This document shows positions 1 through 7,733 of a stretch of DNA of 25,391 bases, one piece after another. Both the position numbers and the translations under genes were made by a program. The DNA comes from JBGCDD01 sp045105075 (GTDB lineage: Bacteria > Pseudomonadota > Alphaproteobacteria > Rhodobacterales > Rhodobacteraceae). The stretch is taken from assembly GCA_045105075.1 (NCBI GenBank), contig JBGCDD010000128.1:1-25391 (forward strand), given 5' to 3'. The notes beneath the pieces were generated by a model that worked only from the letters and a program-made list of their open reading frames with translations, searched no databases and had not been told where the DNA came from. Numbering within the stretch: the stretch's first letter is position 1; each line of letters starts with the position of its first letter.

Positions 1-164
1 AGCTTGTTGAGAAACTTTTTGCAGCGCGGGCAATGCCGGCCACGATAGACAAACAGCATGGTCCAGCGGTCTTTGGGTTGGCCCACCGTGATCGACCCGC
101 CCTGGGTGGCGGTAAATGTGAATGGTCCGATGGGGGCCCCGACGCGGGGTTTGGTATCGCTCAT
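1..164 (-). CDS. redoxin / AhpC-TSA-like protein, 5' part only
   Basis: The first 54 codons of a minus-strand gene that runs off the left edge. The ATG at 164-162 is preceded by an AAAGGAC ribosome-binding site. The visible protein has a short N-terminal beta segment (GPFTFTATQGGSI), then WTMLFVYRG followed by a CPRC motif at about residues 46-49. A hydrophobic beta strand followed by Cys-x-x-Cys is typical of thioredoxin-fold redoxins and peroxiredoxins of the AhpC/TSA group, which reduce peroxides or disulfides. The substrate cannot be read from a fragment. It may be co-transcribed with the GntR gene upstream of it on the same strand, with 32 bases between them. Confidence 0.6.
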   Translation of the reverse strand, partial: MSDTKPRVGAPIGPFTFTATQGGSITVGQPKDRWTMLFVYRGRHCPRCKKFLNK

Positions 165-196
165 GAGATGTCCTTTGTCTGAAATGGGCCGCGGTC

Positions 197-889
197 CTAA
201 ACCTCGGTGCGTTCAAAGTAATTGGCGTTGGTCAGCGAAATCTGCGCGATGGTATCATCAAGGCGCGACAGATGGCGCATGCCAACTTCGACGGCCTGGT
301 CGGCATTGTGGTTGGCCACGGCCTGCGCGATGTCGCGGTGATCGCTGACCAATTCGGGCATCCGGGCGCCCTTGGACAGGCTGAGAATACAAAGGCGGTC
401 GACTTTGGATTTTTCCGCCATGATGACGTCAAAGGCGAAATCAACTTTTGCAATTTTGCACAGGATTTTGTGAAATTCGTAGTCAAGCGCGCCGAAGGCG
501 TCGACATCGCAGTCTTCAATCGCCTGATCTTGCGCGGCCAAAGCGGCCTCAAGCTCGCCCGCACCAGGCGCGTCGCAATGCCGGGCGGCCAGGCGCAGCA
601 CTTCCTTTTCGATCGCGGCGCGCACAAACCGGGCCTTGGCGATTTCACGGGTCGAAAACCGTTTCACCTCGGTGGCGCGCTGCGGGCGGATCAGCAACAG
701 ATCGAGCGTCGCCAACCGGTTGAACGCATCGCGCACCGGTTGGCGCGACACGCCAAACTGGGCGGCAATCTCGGCTTCCGAGATTTTGTCGCCGGGGCGC
801 AGGTTCAGGGACAGGATCTCTTCGCGCAGATGATCAAAGACGTCGTCAACGCTGGTGCGTCGTTCGCCGAGTTGTGTTGCTTGCGCCAT
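197..889 (-). CDS. GntR family transcriptional regulator, FCD (FadR-type) subgroup
   Basis: A 230-residue regulator. Residues about 12-75 form the winged helix-turn-helix of the GntR family (VFDHLREEILSLNLRPGD, then EAEIAAQFGVSRQPVRDAFNRL). Residues about 85-215 form an all-helical FCD ligand-binding domain. The Asp/His residues of DYEFH, SDHRD and MRHL fit the usual metal and ligand site. The start at 889 has GGGAGA about 8 bases upstream. It is divergent from the SDR-cupin pair, and two operator-like dyads (1025-1058) lie between them, so it probably represses that pair in response to a sugar acid. The ligand is an inference from the neighbours. FCD regulators of uronate genes (UxuR/ExuR type) bind TGGTATACCA-like sites, which these dyads resemble. 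Confidence 0.85.
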   Translation of the reverse strand: MAQATQLGERRTSVDDVFDHLREEILSLNLRPGDKISEAEIAAQFGVSRQPVRDAFNRLATLDLLLIRPQRATEVKRFSTREIAKARFVRAAIEKEVLRLAARHCDAPGAGELEAALAAQDQAIEDCDVDAFGALDYEFHKILCKIAKVDFAFDVIMAEKSKVDRLCILSLSKGARMPELVSDHRDIAQAVANHNADQAVEVGMRHLSRLDDTIAQISLTNANYFERTEV

Positions 890-1024
890 TTCGTCATCTC
901 CCTGCCATGCCGTCGCGCACGTCTTATCGAACTATCGAAACAGAGACGAGAAAAGAACCGCTGCCAAAACACCGATGGTCTGTTTCATCTGGACAGCGCA
1001 GGTTGCACGCCACCCCCAGTTGGC

Positions 1025-1058
1025 ACTGGCATACCAGTTCAATGACTAGTATGCCAGC
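1025..1058. promoter_or_regulatory. two tandem GntR-type operator dyads
   Basis: Two copies of the same 14-bp dyad lie 20 bp apart, in inverted orientation. Copy one, 1025-1038, reads ACTGGCATACCAGT and is itself a dyad with ACTGG/CCAGT arms. Copy two, 1045-1058, reads ACTAGTATGCCAGC. Across the pair, CTGGCATAC at 1026-1034 is the exact reverse complement of 1049-1057. A spacing of two helical turns places both on one face of the DNA, fitting two regulator dimers. They lie 29-62 bases before the SDR start and share the TGGTATRCCA core known for FadR/UxuR-type GntR proteins. The adjacent divergent GntR gene is the obvious candidate binder. Confidence 0.6.
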
Positions 1059-1086
1059 GCCAAGGGAAAACACGAGGGAACATGAT

Positions 1087-1830
1087 ATGAAACTTGCAGG
1101 GCAAACCGCGATCATCACCGGGGGTGGACGCGACATTGGTCAGTCTGCGGCGCTGAAACTGGCCTCTGAGGGGGCCAATGTCGCCATCAATTATTTCTCG
1201 AGCAGTGCCGGTGCTGATGCTGCGGTGGCGCAGATCACAGCGCAGGGCGGGCGGGCGTTTGCGCTGAAGGGCGATCTGACCAATCCCGAAGACGTGGACG
1301 CGCTGGTTGCCAAAACCGTTGCCGAATTTGGCGCGATCACCATTCTGGTCAACAATACCGGCGGGCTGGTGGCGCGCAAAACCATTTCCGAAATGCCGCT
1401 GGAGCATTGGAATGCGGTGATGGATCTGAACTTGACCAGCACCTTTCTGATGACCAAGGCGTGCCTTGCACACATGACCACGGGCACGATTGTGAACCTG
1501 GCCAGCCAGGCCGGGCGCGATGGTGGCGGGGCTGGCGCTGTGGCCTATGCAACGGCCAAGGGCGCGGTCATGACCATGACGCGCGGGCTGGCCAAAGAGC
1601 TGGGCCCCAACATTCGCGTCAACGCGCTGTGCCCCGGCATGATCGACACCGATTTTCACAACGTGCACACCCCCGATGCGGGCCGGCGCGGGTTCGAGGC
1701 CACGGCCCCGGTCAAACGCCAGGGTCACACCGATGACACCGCCAATCTGATCCTGTTTCTGGCGTGCGACGACTCGGCCTTTGTCACCGGCACCAACATC
1801 GATATCAACGGCGGGATGGTCTTTTCCTGA
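1087..1830 (+). CDS. SDR family NAD(P)-dependent oxidoreductase
   Basis: A 247-residue classical short-chain dehydrogenase/reductase. The Rossmann motif TGGGRDIG is at residues 11-18. NNTGG at 89-93 replaces the usual NNAG. The catalytic tetrad is present: N115 (DLNLTS), S140, Y154 and K158 (YATAK). The C-terminal PG and DINGGM segments are typical. The ATG at 1087 follows GAGGGA; longer in-frame starts would run through the operator region and are unlikely. The next gene is a KdgF-like cupin 21 bases downstream, and the regulator is GntR/FCD. The likely role is therefore reduction or oxidation of a keto-deoxy sugar acid, as done by KduD or by DEH reductases in pectin and alginate breakdown. 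The family is certain, the substrate is inferred. Confidence 0.85.
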   Translation: MKLAGQTAIITGGGRDIGQSAALKLASEGANVAINYFSSSAGADAAVAQITAQGGRAFALKGDLTNPEDVDALVAKTVAEFGAITILVNNTGGLVARKTISEMPLEHWNAVMDLNLTSTFLMTKACLAHMTTGTIVNLASQAGRDGGGAGAVAYATAKGAVMTMTRGLAKELGPNIRVNALCPGMIDTDFHNVHTPDAGRRGFEATAPVKRQGHTDDTANLILFLACDDSAFVTGTNIDINGGMVFS

Positions 1831-1851
1831 CCGCCAACACAGAGGCACCTC

Positions 1852-2163
1852 ATGGCTGATTTTCCAATCGTTTCAACTGGTGAAAACGTGACCCGGCAGG
1901 TGTTGTCGGATCATCCCGATTTGATGGTGGTGGCGTTTCGCTTTGCCGCCGAGGGCGCGGTTGGGGCGCTGCACCATCATCCGCATGTGCAATCGACCTA
2001 TGTCGAAAGCGGACGCTTCCGCTTTACTTTGGGCGACAGTGAACGCGAAGTGGGGCCGGGCGACAGCTTTGTTGTCGCCTCCGAGTTGCCCCATGGTTGC
2101 GTTTGCCTGACGCCGGGCACGCTGGTGGATTGCTTCACGCCCCGGCGCGACGATTTCCTGTGA
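1852..2163 (+). CDS. KdgF-like cupin-domain protein
   Basis: A 103-residue single-cupin protein. Cupin motif 1 is seen as GALHHHPHVQSTYVESGRF, with the metal-binding His residues and Glu at residues about 42-54. Motif 2 is VGPGDSFVVASELPHG, with the final His about residue 80. HPH-x-Q, the SGRF-x-F strand and the closing FTP-x-R-x-DFL resemble KdgF, which speeds ring opening and conversion of 4,5-unsaturated uronates released from pectin or alginate. Full length for KdgF (about 105-110 residues). It follows the SDR gene closely and is probably in the same transcript. The KdgF assignment is from remembered family motifs; a different small sugar-binding cupin is possible. Confidence 0.75.
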   Translation: MADFPIVSTGENVTRQVLSDHPDLMVVAFRFAAEGAVGALHHHPHVQSTYVESGRFRFTLGDSEREVGPGDSFVVASELPHGCVCLTPGTLVDCFTPRRDDFL

Positions 2164-2206
2164 TGGCTGGCTTGGTCGGTCAGTTTCGGGGCGGGGTGAT
2201 CCGGGG

Positions 2207-3064
2207 TCAGGCGGAGTGATCTGCCCCGGACATGGCCGTGCGGAATGCGGCGCGAAAGCTGCGCCCAACCGGGATAACTTGATCGGTTGACATCACCACC
2301 TCGGGGCCGTTCGCGCCGGGCTGGCTGCGCGTCACATGCGACAGGTTGATCCACCATGACCGGTGCACCTGAAGCCCGCAAAGCGGCGCCAGATCCTGAA
2401 CCGCGTCGCCCAGGCGCATCAAGACCATCGCCTGACCTTTGGGCGTGGTCACCTCGACATAGTGATCCTGGGCTCGCACGGTCACGATATCATGGCCCAA
2501 ATGATGTGGCAGCTTTCGTTGCAAAACGCTGAGCGCGGGCGTTTGCGGGGCGGCATTGCCAGGCGGTGCATCGCGGTTTTGCAGACGGATGGCCAGATTG
2601 ACCATCAATGTGACGGCCACAAGTGAGGGCGCGACGCTAAGCACCAGCGACGAAAACGGCGCCCAGTCTGACCAACCCGGACCAAAGCCCGTTGCCAACC
2701 CCTGTGCCAGATAAAGCGAGCCGACAACCGGCAACACGCCAACTGCGCCGGCCAACAGGGCGACCAGTGGCCAGGGCCAGTCGCGCGTTGTGTTGACCCG
2801 ATACGCAAAGATCGACAGGAACGTCATTAACAGCGCCGAAAACACCACCGTTGTGCCCCAAAACACCATCCGTTCGGCAAAGTTCAACCGTTCGAGCGTA
2901 AAGTAAGGGCCAGCCAAAGCGGCCAGAAACACCGCTGATCCGTTGATGATCCAGTAAAGCGGAGTGCGCAGAGTTGCGTGCAGTTGGCGAAGCGTCAACG
3001 ACAGCGCCGTGTCATTGGCGGTGTTTTGCGGGGCGGTTGCGAAGTCGGGCTTGGTTTGGCTCAT
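2207..3064 (-). CDS. membrane-anchored LytTR-domain transcriptional regulator
   Basis: A 285-residue protein starting at the ATG at 3064. The frame is open much further upstream, but that part would overlap the divergent ABC gene and has no recognisable domain. Four hydrophobic helices lie at about residues 36-53, 64-86, 99-120 and 136-158. A LytTR DNA-binding domain lies at about 180-278, with VRAQDHYVEVTT and LQVHRSWWINLSHV being hallmark segments. There is no receiver domain, so this is a one-component membrane sensor-regulator. It is divergent from an ABC-2 transporter pair with only 50 bases between starts, which suggests control of that transporter and of itself. The ribosome-binding site is weak. 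Confidence 0.85.
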   Translation of the reverse strand: MSQTKPDFATAPQNTANDTALSLTLRQLHATLRTPLYWIINGSAVFLAALAGPYFTLERLNFAERMVFWGTTVVFSALLMTFLSIFAYRVNTTRDWPWPLVALLAGAVGVLPVVGSLYLAQGLATGFGPGWSDWAPFSSLVLSVAPSLVAVTLMVNLAIRLQNRDAPPGNAAPQTPALSVLQRKLPHHLGHDIVTVRAQDHYVEVTTPKGQAMVLMRLGDAVQDLAPLCGLQVHRSWWINLSHVTRSQPGANGPEVVMSTDQVIPVGRSFRAAFRTAMSGADHSA

Positions 3065-3114
3065 GCGCCCATAGATACGGCTCGTACACAGATAAACAAG
3101 TTGCGAGACCGCCG

Positions 3115-4008
3115 ATGCCGATACCTCAAAGTCAAACAGCCCTGAGCGCGCGGGGCCTTTGCAAGCGCTTTGGCGATGTTCGCGCGGTGTCCAATGTTGA
3201 TCTGGATGTAAGAGCTGGCGAGGCGATCGGGCTGTTGGGGCCAAACGGCGCGGGCAAATCGACCACCCTGTCGATGCTGATGGGACTGCGCCAACCCGAT
3301 GCCGGCGAAATCCGCGTGTTTGGCCACACCGCCGGCAGCCCCGGCGCGCGGGCTCTGACCGGAGCAACGCCGCAGGCCACGGGCTTTCCCGATCAGCTCT
3401 CGCCGCGCGAAATTCTGCACTACACGGCGGCGCGGTACGGGGTCGCGGCGCAGGTTGACGCGCTTGTGGACCAGTTCGGGCTGGAAAAACTGATCGACCG
3501 GCGCGTTGCGGGATTTTCCGGCGGCGAAATGCGCCGCGTGGCGCTGGCGCTGGCCTTTGTCGGGCGGCCCAAGCTGGTGTTTCTGGACGAGCCAACGGCG
3601 GGGCTTGATAGCGCGGCGCAGGACGCTTTTCGCGAGGTGGCTCGCGATTATGTGGCGCAAGGCGGGGCGCTGGTGCTGACCTCGCACCACTGGGACGAGA
3701 TCGAAGCCATTTGCACCACGATCACCCTGATTGATCAGGGCGAAACTGTTCTGGACGGGCGCATCGATGACATTCGCGCGCGCACCACCGCCAACCGGCT
3801 GCGCTTTCGGCTGCCCGCCGGTGGGGTCGCGCCGGAGTGGATGCAGGCGCGCCATGATGGCCCATTCTGGAGTCTCGAAAGTGGCGACACCGATGCCGTT
3901 TTGCGCCGCATGGTGCACGAGGGGCTGGCGTTCAGCGGCCTGACGCTGGAGCCGCTGAAACTCAAAGATCTGATCGAGCGCATCCGCCAAGAGGAGTTGA
4001 CCCAATGA
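3115..4008 (+). CDS. ABC transporter ATP-binding protein (ABC-2 / drug or lipid exporter type)
   Basis: A 297-residue nucleotide-binding subunit. Walker A GPNGAGKST is at residues 42-50, the Q-loop TPQ at about 85-87, the signature FSGGEMRR at 134-141, Walker B LVFLDEPTAGLD at 154-165, and the H-loop TSHHWDE at about 189-195. About 100 residues after the H-loop form the C-terminal extension typical of CcmA/DrrA-type exporters. It overlaps the permease gene by four bases (ATGA), so the two are translationally coupled and form one exporter. The cargo cannot be told from the sequence. The start at 3115 was chosen because the longer frame runs into the divergent LytTR gene. Confidence 0.9.
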   Translation: MPIPQSQTALSARGLCKRFGDVRAVSNVDLDVRAGEAIGLLGPNGAGKSTTLSMLMGLRQPDAGEIRVFGHTAGSPGARALTGATPQATGFPDQLSPREILHYTAARYGVAAQVDALVDQFGLEKLIDRRVAGFSGGEMRRVALALAFVGRPKLVFLDEPTAGLDSAAQDAFREVARDYVAQGGALVLTSHHWDEIEAICTTITLIDQGETVLDGRIDDIRARTTANRLRFRLPAGGVAPEWMQARHDGPFWSLESGDTDAVLRRMVHEGLAFSGLTLEPLKLKDLIERIRQEELTQ

Positions 4009-4739
4009 TCCGCCATTTGCGCGCCGAAATCACCCTGACGCTGAAAACGCTGTTTCGCCAGCCCGGCTTTTGGATCCCGACTGTGCTGTTTCCGGCCATG
4101 CTATATGGGTTTTTTGGGGCGCAAAGCGGTGGCGGGATCTGGGCCGCCAATGCGATGGCGTCTTTTGCGGTTTATGCGGTGCTGGGCGTGGGGTTCTTTC
4201 AGTTTGGTGTCAGCGTTGCGCAAGACCGCGAAAGCCCGTTTGCCACCTGGCAGCGCAGCTTGCCCGGCGCGGCTGTGCAACAATGGATCGCGCGCATTCT
4301 GGCCTCGCTGATCTTTGTGGTGATCGCAGTTTTGCTGGTGGTTGTTCTTGCGCTGGTGATGACCGACATCCAGCTTGGCGCGCCGGCGTGGGCCCGGCTT
4401 GGCCTGGTGTGTTTGATGTCGGTGGTGACGGCGACGCTGATGGGCATTGCGCTGGGTTCGGTGTGTTCGGCGCGCGCGGCGGTGCCTTTTGCCAATCTGG
4501 TCTATCTGCCGCTGGCCTATTTGGGCGGGTTGTGGGTGCCCCCGATTGCGATGCCCGGGGTGATCAACGCGATTTCGCAGTGGACCCCAACCCGCGCCAT
4601 GGGCGAGCTGAGCTGGGCCGCGATCAACGGCACGGCGTGGTCGCCGTTCTATCTGGTGATGTTGATGGTCTGGACTGGTGTCGCCTGCGCTGTGATTGGC
4701 TTGGCCGGGGTTCGAAACCGAGGCGCCTTGGCGTTCTGA
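4005..4739 (+). CDS. ABC-2 type transporter permease
   Basis: A 244-residue integral membrane protein with about six hydrophobic segments: after the amphipathic start (LRAEITLTLKTLFRQPGFWIPT), at about residues 25-40, 48-68, 90-115, 125-150, 158-178 and 220-240. The short polar N-terminus entering the first helix, and a conserved PLAYLGGLWVP stretch near residue 190, are typical of ABC-2 permeases. It overlaps the ATPase gene by ATGA and is the last gene of the pair; the next gene is convergent 27 bases further on. It probably works as a homodimer with two copies of the ATPase. The substrate is unknown. Confidence 0.85.
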   Translation: MIRHLRAEITLTLKTLFRQPGFWIPTVLFPAMLYGFFGAQSGGGIWAANAMASFAVYAVLGVGFFQFGVSVAQDRESPFATWQRSLPGAAVQQWIARILASLIFVVIAVLLVVVLALVMTDIQLGAPAWARLGLVCLMSVVTATLMGIALGSVCSARAAVPFANLVYLPLAYLGGLWVPPIAMPGVINAISQWTPTRAMGELSWAAINGTAWSPFYLVMLMVWTGVACAVIGLAGVRNRGALAF

Positions 4740-4766
4740 GCCCGCGATTGGCATAGGCGGATGGTG

Positions 4767-7733
4767 TCAGAGTTGCGCGATCACGACGGTTGTTTTGTCA
4801 AAATCCACGATGATGATGCGCTGATGATCGTCAATTGCCGCGATCCGGCGACCCGATAGATGGGCGTGTTGAACTATCGCCCGGCAACCGCCCAGAACCA
4901 GAAAATGCTGCTTTTTGGTCATCATGATCTGGGCGGATGGCTCGGCGCAGGTTTGGTTGGTGATGACACAGGTTTCGCAATCGCCCAGCAGCGTGAGGTT
5001 GGCAAACCGGGTCAGATCGGCAAAAAACGGTGCGTTGGCCGCCAATATCTGCTGTTCAGTGTCATAGCTGTACCAGATCAGGCGGGTGTCGATGCGTTGC
5101 GGCATTGAGTGCGCGCTTAGGGTTTGGCTGGCCTGCAAGATCTTGTTTTTGGCAGTGCAGACATGCGCGGCGAGATAAACACCGCCATTGTCCAGGTCGG
5201 ACGGATCAAGCATCCGCACGTCCAGATCCTGTTTTGCAAAGGGCAGTTCCCATGTTTCGATCAAACCGGGACGCCCGTGAGTGTCGCGCTGCGTCACCCA
5301 GCGCGCGCGATCCGTAAGCAGATTGAACCCAAGCACCACGACAGGCACGGTTTGGGTGATTGACCACAACATATCAAAGCGCGCAACCTCGTCGATCATC
5401 GCCGCGACATCCAAAGCGCCGATCGCGTTTGGGGTGCGCACCAACCACATCGCGGCCGTCGCCGTTTGATCCCAATCCAACAGCGCCACATGCCCCAATG
5501 CGCGATAGCTCTGAAGCGCGGTGTCCAGCAGGGTCAGTTGCTTGTCGGCGCCGCTTTGTTGCACCAGGATCACCAGCCGCCCGGGACCAATCGGCACCAG
5601 ACCAACAAGGGCTGTCACGTGATCCGTCCACCGCCGTTTGCCGTTTTCATCCAGCAACGTCAGCTCGCCGTCTTGGGCCGCCAACAGCGTTTGACCGTTA
5701 TCAACGGCGGCAATTTGGATCCAATTTGGATCGTCACAAGGCGGGGCGGCGGGCAGTTCGATTTTGCGCGGTTTCGGCGCAGGCGCCGGGTTTGATCGCA
5801 CCACATGGCGCAAATCCTCAGCCAGAACGCTGAGGTGCAGCGCTTTGGCCAGCTGATGCAGGTCTGCCAGCGTGGGCCGCGCGGGATGGTCAATGTCATA
5901 GGCAAGGCTGGCGCGGATCAGGGCATCGCCCAGACGCGGCGCGCGATCTGCCCAGAACGCATCGGGTGTGGCGCGCGTTCTGGGCCTCTGCGTGCTTAGG
6001 GTGGCAATCAAGCCGTGTCGCGCCGGGGCATCGGCCGGGGCGGCGTCGTACACCAGACGATGCAGCCTGCGCTCAAGCTGGTTCACCGCGCTGTTGCCCG
6101 AGGTGGGGCGGTCATCATCCAGCGCGCCGGGGGTCCAGTCCAGCGCCATCACGGCGGCACCCAACACCGCCGGTTGATCGAGCAGACCGGCCAGAACCGC
6201 CTGCTGTGTCACCGCCACATGCAGCTTTTCCAGAGCAGGACGTCCGGCGCTGTGCGTGACGGCCCCGGCCAGATCACCGGCTGCGATCAAATCGCGGATC
6301 CAATGACCGCGCACAAAGGCTGCAAACCCGGGGTCTTTTGTTTCGGCCGCGTTGGCGATGAACTCGAGCGCGCCAAACCGTTTGGCCAGCGCGATGGCAA
6401 TGTCCTTTTTACCAGCCAGAAACCAAAGCCGAACGGTCACATTGGCTGGACTTTTGCGCGCCGTCGCCAGTTTGGCCGCATCCTCGTAAGCGCCCAGCTT
6501 TTCCAGTTCCAACAACGCAAGCGGCACATCCCCCAGCAGTTCCGAAAAGACGAATGCTGCGCGCTGGTGATCACCTTTGGCCGCCAGATCCTGCGCCAAC
6601 TGCCGGTAACGCCGCGCCATTTGCGCAAAGGATCCATCATCCAGTATCGAGGCCGCGCGCGGCTCGATGCCCGACAGATCCATGTCCAGTGACGCGCGCT
6701 TTTGGGGCAATCCGGTCGGCCCCATGGCACTTCGTTTGGACTGTGCGTCTTTTTTCGCGCCCAAAGCCAACGCGCGTTTGAGCGCACGGTCAATTTCACC
6801 CCGTTCAATCATTCGATCGACATCTTTGATGTGGCGTGCCAGATCTGCGCGCAACCGGTCGCCCCAGCGCGTGTTCCACAACACCCAGGATTTCATCTGT
6901 GCCAGCAAACCCGGTTCAGATGGCGCAGAACGGCGGCTGACACCGGCCTTTGACCCCACCCGCGCGGGTGATCGGCTACGCAAATGCGCCAAAGCCCAAA
7001 CCGCAGCAATCACAACCCAAACGCCAGCCCAAGCCATAGCCAGTGACTGTGCCACGATCGCCCCCGCAAAGATCGCAAGGACGAAAAGCGCCACGCCGAT
7101 CCAAAACACAACTGACAGGATGCGGCGCACACCCCGCACGCCAGAGCGCAGCCAATCCATGGCGCTGTGCGATTGGGCAGACTGAACCGAACTGCGAATG
7201 TCCGCGTAGATCGGCGCGGTTTTTGCCACGCTTTCCAAGGGCGCACTTTGGCGCGGAATGTGCGGCGTTTGCGCCTTGGCAGGGCCGGGCAGGGCGCGCG
7301 CCCGCATAACGTCCAGTCTGGAAAGATCCCAAAAATCAAGCGCCTCAACGGGCGTAGCACTGTCAAGATCAAACCAAAGCGACTGGCCGTGATGGCGCAC
7401 ATGCAGCTGGTTGGCACCACCCGGACCCTGCGAAAGCGGGTCAAGATCGCAAGAGCTGAGCATGCCAGGGCCGACAAATCGCAGCGGCAAAACTGCGCCC
7501 AGATCCGCTGGATCCAGGGTCTGGGCATGATCAAAGATCAGACAATAAAAATCGCCGACCTGGCGCAGTTGCCCGGGGCAGGCCAGCCACGCCACAAATT
7601 GATCGATCCCGGTGCTGCTGGAGGCGATCAGCACGCCGTCATAGCGGCGTGCTGATCGCCACAGCCCATTGCGCAGCGGCACGGGTGGCGCGATCCGGGT
7701 GCCAAGCGGGCTGGGTTTTAGGCGCCCAGCCAT
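4767..7733 (-). CDS. bpX6-like membrane / helical-repeat / beta-propeller component of a MoxR-vWA-bpX system
   Basis: A 988-residue protein in four parts. Residues 1-150 form an N-terminal domain ending in a FVGPGMLSSCDLDPL stretch, which fits the bpX6-type domain of MoxR-vWA-beta-propeller ternary systems. About 203-225 and 230-250 are two transmembrane helices. About 290-510 is an alpha-helical repeat region resembling TPR (RGEIDRALKRALALG, KGDHQRAAFVFSELLGD, LGAYEDAAKLAT). About 665-988 is beta-rich with repeated strands (IQIAAVDNGQTLLAAQDGELTLLD, RIIIVDFDKTTVVIAQL) that suggest a beta-propeller. It is the last gene of the operon and overlaps the gene before it by 16 bases. Its likely role is a membrane-bound scaffold or target of the MoxR ATPase. 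Domain names come from remembered family descriptions; the TM and repeat features are visible directly. Confidence 0.65.
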   Translation of the reverse strand: MAGRLKPSPLGTRIAPPVPLRNGLWRSARRYDGVLIASSSTGIDQFVAWLACPGQLRQVGDFYCLIFDHAQTLDPADLGAVLPLRFVGPGMLSSCDLDPLSQGPGGANQLHVRHHGQSLWFDLDSATPVEALDFWDLSRLDVMRARALPGPAKAQTPHIPRQSAPLESVAKTAPIYADIRSSVQSAQSHSAMDWLRSGVRGVRRILSVVFWIGVALFVLAIFAGAIVAQSLAMAWAGVWVVIAAVWALAHLRSRSPARVGSKAGVSRRSAPSEPGLLAQMKSWVLWNTRWGDRLRADLARHIKDVDRMIERGEIDRALKRALALGAKKDAQSKRSAMGPTGLPQKRASLDMDLSGIEPRAASILDDGSFAQMARRYRQLAQDLAAKGDHQRAAFVFSELLGDVPLALLELEKLGAYEDAAKLATARKSPANVTVRLWFLAGKKDIAIALAKRFGALEFIANAAETKDPGFAAFVRGHWIRDLIAAGDLAGAVTHSAGRPALEKLHVAVTQQAVLAGLLDQPAVLGAAVMALDWTPGALDDDRPTSGNSAVNQLERRLHRLVYDAAPADAPARHGLIATLSTQRPRTRATPDAFWADRAPRLGDALIRASLAYDIDHPARPTLADLHQLAKALHLSVLAEDLRHVVRSNPAPAPKPRKIELPAAPPCDDPNWIQIAAVDNGQTLLAAQDGELTLLDENGKRRWTDHVTALVGLVPIGPGRLVILVQQSGADKQLTLLDTALQSYRALGHVALLDWDQTATAAMWLVRTPNAIGALDVAAMIDEVARFDMLWSITQTVPVVVLGFNLLTDRARWVTQRDTHGRPGLIETWELPFAKQDLDVRMLDPSDLDNGGVYLAAHVCTAKNKILQASQTLSAHSMPQRIDTRLIWYSYDTEQQILAANAPFFADLTRFANLTLLGDCETCVITNQTCAEPSAQIMMTKKQHFLVLGGCRAIVQHAHLSGRRIAAIDDHQRIIIVDFDKTTVVIAQL

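Noticed and set aside
1087..1830. Loss of the NNAG motif in the SDR (NNTGG instead) as a sign of a dead enzyme.
   Set aside because: The catalytic N-S-Y-K residues and the cofactor loop are intact; variation in this motif is common in active SDRs.
3065..3595. N-terminal extension of the LytTR protein by 177 residues.
   Set aside because: It overlaps the ABC ATPase in antisense and is Arg/Pro-rich low-complexity sequence typical of shadow translation.
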